Shown here: positions 59,701 to 64,000 of the stretch, piece by piece
Layout: each line of letters starts with the position of its first letter
Numbering within the stretch: position 1 is the first letter of the stretch
Assembly (NCBI GenBank): GCA_014706295.1
Contig: JACSVZ010000022.1
Span: 9,256,830 to 9,320,829 of the forward strand
Direction: 5' to 3'
DNA from: Lycocorax pyrrhopterus obiensis
Taxonomy: Eukaryota > Chordata > Aves > Passeriformes > Paradisaeidae
DNA: 64,000 nt
Notes under the pieces: generated by a model
The model's input: only the letters and a program-made list of their open reading frames with translations
Database searches by the model: none
Told to the model about the DNA's origin: nothing
Program-made: the position numbers and the translations under genes

Positions 59701-62069
59701 CCTCCAAATTAAACAAATACCAGTAAGGAAAATGTCTGCCTGTATGACAGAAGCAGGGGTTGATACTTACCCATCCCTACAGTGAGCGAATCGTCACTGA
59801 CAGAGATGGAACATTAAGTGATGGACAAATGTTGGAACATTTTGAACAGACACACAAAAGGGGAAGTGTCATATTTTTCAAATATAATAAATAAATAGAT
59901 AAAAACAGGGGAAAGAAAATGCATTAAGAGCTTGTAGCTTGATCCAGGATTTCCAAGTCATTGGCTGATAACCCTGATTTCCAGAGTAAGAACATAAAAC
60001 ATCATTCAGTGTCTTGGAAAAAAACTCTTCAACTTTTTCCCATTTATCATTAATCTGGCAAAGTATCGGTAACTGCTTGAAGACCAGTAGACCACTGTTC
60101 GGTACAGAATCCAACAATAAATGTCTATAAAAACAGTTCCTTAATTTTCAAAAGTAGGCTGGATGCTAAAATTAGTGACCTGTCAAGGTTGGTAATTTCG
60201 TAAATTATTAGAAACTGCTGGAGAAGGTATCTATGCACAGCAGGCAGCTGATTTGCCCGTGAGCTTAAAAGGCTTTGTATGCATTGGTCCTTCTGAAGAG
60301 TAGCTTTCAGTACTTTGGGTTGACATTACTTGTTCTGGATTAAAATGGTCACTCATCGTCTGCAGATTAAAACATGATTCAGTTTGTAACATACACTGTA
60401 TATCTGGTGCATTATGAAAGTCTCTCTTGACAGCCATTTTTAGTGTGCTGTGAGATTGTTTCATGTACATTTCTTTCCAAAGGAAATCTCCATTCATGTT
60501 CAATCATCTGCCAAAAATACCTAGGGAAAAAAAAAAGCATCTTTGAGCCCTTTAACAGCTGTAGCTTTTTAAAAGAAGTGCTACAGCCTATGTTATCTTA
60601 AGGCATAAGGCCATATATTTCGTCACTTTCACCCCCACTTTGAACCAGCCTCTCCACAACTAAACAGCTGGGCTGTTGGGTATTCCATACAAAATGGAAT
60701 TTTCATTATTATGTATTTAAATTTTATGTTCTATATTAAAGGCCTAACAGATACAATTGCTTTCATATTTTATATGCAGACAAATACTTTTTCAGTTATC
60801 CAGAAAGCAGCTGTGAGACACATGCAGACATGGTGCACATCAGGCCTAAAGCATACCCACCGTGCAGGTGAACAAATGGATTTATCACCCCTGTTGTGTT
60901 TACACGAGTCCAAGTTACAGCACAGGTGAGCTCTGTGACCATGGAAATGTAAATACCCTGCATGAGGCCTAAGTACAGAATCTTGAAAGAAGTTTGTACT
61001 TCACCAAGTGATTGTAATGGCCAAGTGTGAGACATCTTGCATATAGCACTTACTCTGGCATAGGGTACTCGCAAAGGAAACAAAAGAAAGTCACTGCTGT
61101 TAGGGAGGAATTATTCAGGACTACATAATGCTAAACTCCAATTCTATTACTATGATTTCTTTCTCAATTTTTTCACATTCAGGACTCAGTTGGTTAACAA
61201 CAATCAGATTAAATGACTTTTTCATGTTTGGTTTGTTATTGCTGTTATTTTATTTTGGGGTTTTTCTTAATTCAATCTGATCATGTCCCAGAAGACTACA
61301 GCAGCTAAAGCTCATACCAAAGATGTCAAGTGACAGAATTACAAAGATAAATACATTAATTTTTCCTGCACACCCCACTGCAGATTCAGACTATATCACT
61401 TTCACTTTTAACCTCCTTCATGTTCCTCCACACACTAAATTCACAGTTTGGCTTCAGCTTTAAGGCTCTGCATATTCGCACCTTTCTCCTCTCTATGTGC
61501 TATTCCAAATGCTATTTCATCTCAGTTTTGTGGTTCACCTCTCACCAGCAAAAAGTCCTTTCTGTTTTCACCACAAGTTTCTTTTCTTTTTCAATCAGAC
61601 TTAGTGGCTTAAGCATCTCACCCTTCCTTCCAGCCACAGCACTCAGCTGCACTTTTAGCAGAACTGTCTGTACTCTGACACCGAGAACAGTGAATCAAAG
61701 ATTTACCGTGTTAACTTCAACCAGGAAAGGCTCCAGTTCACACCAGTTCACAGCACTGCTGCAATAGCAGTTGTCATGGCAGGACTGAGAGCAGGCATGA
61801 GCAGTTCCAGGTGATTGAAACAATCACTACCACCATGAGAAGTTTCTGTGAAACTATGCGACCAAGCACTACATCCACCTTTTCATCACATTTGTGGTAT
61901 TAACTAGGTTTTCTTCATGTCTTAATGGCACTGTAGATCTGATTTTTTTGTCTCTTCAACCTCATGAAAGGACAGGAATAAAAAAAGCCTTTGAAATACA
62001 ATCATGTCCCTGAAAAGAAGCAACATATTTTCCAGCTGTGGCTTTGCTTTCTGAAGCCAGGTGAAAGCC

Positions 62070-62215
62070 TTGCCTGTAATTAGCACACGTCACTCACATT
62101 AATTAGCATGCACATAAACTGTTGAATTCATTCTACCACCTTTACAGATTGCTATTTTTCATGCACTGCTGGACTTACAGCCGATGTTTACTGAGTTCCC
62201 CTTATCAGGTGACAA
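62070..62215. promoter_or_regulatory. candidate conserved regulatory element with homeodomain-type motifs
   Basis: Within 60 bp there are TAATTAGCA (about 62077), ATTAATTAGCATGC (about 62099) and further AT-core sites. They are followed by a non-repetitive stretch of balanced composition. Clustered TAATTA cores with a spaced CACGTCACT suggest a developmental enhancer. The evidence is motif density only. Confidence 0.25.
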
Positions 62216-63418
62216 AAATGAGGACATTCCTGAGGTAAAGCAACTGTAAAGTTGTTTTCAACAGTTGTTTCATTTTGCTTACTGTAAAGAAATGCATACC
62301 CACATGAAAGAAAGTAATTCTGAAAGAGCAGAACAAATCATGCTCTATTTAACCTACTTGCCTTTAACAATGAAATCCAAATGTGTGTTAATTACGTACA
62401 TAAAATAAGTCTTAAGTATGTCACTAGTCTGCAAGTTTTGTAATTAAAGGCTACGATATCCTCAATATTAGAGTGGACAGATGTCACAGTTGAGGGGAAT
62501 CAAAGGTGAACCTGTATGCAACATTTCAACCATGCAAAGAGCAACAGACACTTGGAGTTATTTACATGTGTATGCATTTTTTCAGGAAAACTTAGATCTT
62601 GATAGATAGCATAGAATATCACCAGCATTTCAAATTACACCCAAAAAATGACCTTTTTTCTGGTGGCCCGAAACCCAACAAAGGGACTCTGACAAACGCT
62701 ACACTGTCTTAAGAACAGAGCAGCGTGTCCTAAGGTAGAGCTCTCAGCAGAAACTTCAAATGCAGCTGCCTGTATAATTTAACATATCAAAAACCGGTCC
62801 TCTGTAACTCATGTATAAAAATTAAAAATTCTCTTTATCATTGCTTCTATTTGCAAATATTTGTAAAGCAAATGCAATTTCTAAATAGTAATTCTTTGAA
62901 CAGTAAGCTCGTCATTCCTGCTTGTTCCAAGCTCATTCTTTTAACTGAAAAATGTTACCTACCTCTGTTTTTATATTTTGTTCTTCATTTTAAAAGATGA
63001 AAGTTTACATAATTGTCAAATATCTAAATATTCCTATTTTTTACAGTTTTTATAAGCACTTGAAAACAATGTAAATTATTTAAAGGAAAAACAAGTTCTA
63101 ATGCAGAATGACCAGCTTTGCTCTGTAACAAATTTCAGACCTACAAATTGCTCTGTGTTTGTTCTCAAAGGGCACTTTCTACAATTTGAGCCCGGGACTA
63201 AAGATCTCTGTATATTTGTGTATAGTGTGTCGGATGTTCTCCACCTACTTCTCTATGCAATTCATTGAACTGGGATCATGGTCTTGACTTGGATGTTTCT
63301 ATGATAGATATTTAAAATAAACCTCCTTATATGCACATAAAAAGGACATTTATATGTAATAGGACAGACAATTAGCAAAGAATTTAAAAAATTATTTCTA
63401 CTCACTTAAATACTTACC

Positions 63419-63560
63419 AATAAAATATTCTTATCGCACAGAATAACCAAAAGCTTCTTTTCCCTACTTTTTGCGTGGAAAGGACTGGTAATAAGGCCAC
63501 AAAATTGGTACTTCCTCCCCGCCCAGACGCAAAATTGTGTAGGAGTGTAGCATCCCCTAG
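63419..63560 (-). promoter_or_regulatory. candidate upstream noncoding first exon/promoter for ZMYND8
   Basis: On the minus strand a GGGCGGGG GC box (63524-63517), an adjacent GGAAGT ETS-type site and a CCAAT box (63508-63504) are followed by TTATTG and a near-perfect splice donor, gtaagtat, at 63418. Local CpG content is above background. This arrangement fits a TATA-less promoter and a short untranslated first exon spliced toward ZMYND8. No acceptor partner can be proven from sequence. Confidence 0.3.
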
Positions 63561-64000
63561 CGGTCATTTGCGGAACACTACACTGCACCCGGAAAGTCAC
63601 TTTTTTAGTGAGGTCCCCATGGAACATCAGTCCTAGGATTTGGTGGGAAAGAGGAGCTTCCTAAGGCATGATCTTCCTCCATCTACATCAAATAACTCCT
63701 GCAATAATTTAATTCTATGAAGACAAGCAAATACGAAGCATTTGAAATCATTGCTGATTCTCAGTCTGGATATGTTTTGCCATCTAAGTCACAGTTTAGT
63801 ATCAAGTATTGTAGCAAATCTTAGTCAAGGTGGCAAAAAAGACACAGGCTAGAAGCAAACGGGTTCTTGTACGGTGCAGCAGCACACAGAAAATCCTGAA
63901 TAAATTGGGCCTCCTACTAGAAAGCACAAGGTGGCCATCACCTGCAACACACACATAACTCCAATATACACTAAAAAAAGCTCACCATATGCATGGCAAC

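Larger units (their letters stand above)
56731..64000. other. region upstream of ZMYND8, no coding gene seen
   Basis: This is 7.3 kb of mostly AT-rich sequence. I find no exon of a recognisable protein, no RNA gene and no transposon. An AP-1 consensus TGACTCA occurs at 58134-58140 within a non-repetitive, possibly constrained stretch (58100-58360). Two further patches (62.1 kb and 63.4-63.6 kb) are listed separately. Confidence 0.6.

Overview
This is a vertebrate nuclear genome window, most likely from a bird. It has large introns, GT-AG exons and an AT-rich background. The only interspersed repeats I recognise are decayed CR1 LINE 3' ends of the avian type, carrying the ATTCTATGA-like 3' terminus. 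No mammalian SINEs are visible. The gene order EYA2 (+) then ZMYND8 (-), tail to tail, is the known vertebrate synteny. I cannot name the species.

Layout. Positions 1-4651 hold the last three coding exons of EYA2 on the + strand, the C-terminal part of the Eya phosphatase domain. Its 3'UTR runs to a probable poly(A) signal at 5437. Positions 5.45-6.42 kb are a short convergent intergenic gap. From about 6.42 to 56.37 kb the minus strand carries a complete ZMYND8 (RACK7/PRKCBP1) gene. I traced 22 coding exons with GT-AG borders and continuous phase, joining into 1196 codons plus stop. The protein has an N-terminal leader starting MHPQS, a PHD finger, a bromodomain, a PWWP domain, a long Ser/acidic/Gln-rich middle, a coiled coil and a MYND zinc finger. 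It ends in an alternative-type C-terminus, QVRRV. The first coding exon lies beside a CpG island (56.45-56.73 kb) with two CCAAT boxes in minus orientation, the likely promoter. From 56.7 to 64 kb I see no coding exon. There is a possible further upstream noncoding first exon near 63.4-63.6 kb and a homeodomain-motif-rich patch near 62.1 kb.

How the genes work. EYA2 is a Six-family coactivator and HAD-type tyrosine phosphatase. ZMYND8 is a chromatin reader that binds acetylated and methylated histone tails and recruits repressor and demethylase complexes. They are neighbours by ancient synteny, and the sequence gives no evidence of a shared pathway.

I found no undescribed multi-gene system. 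The most useful leads concern ZMYND8 transcript diversity (alternative C-termini, alternative promoters, a 14-nt microexon candidate, proximal poly(A) signals), a perfect 20-bp-arm hairpin in an intron, and G-quadruplex tracts.
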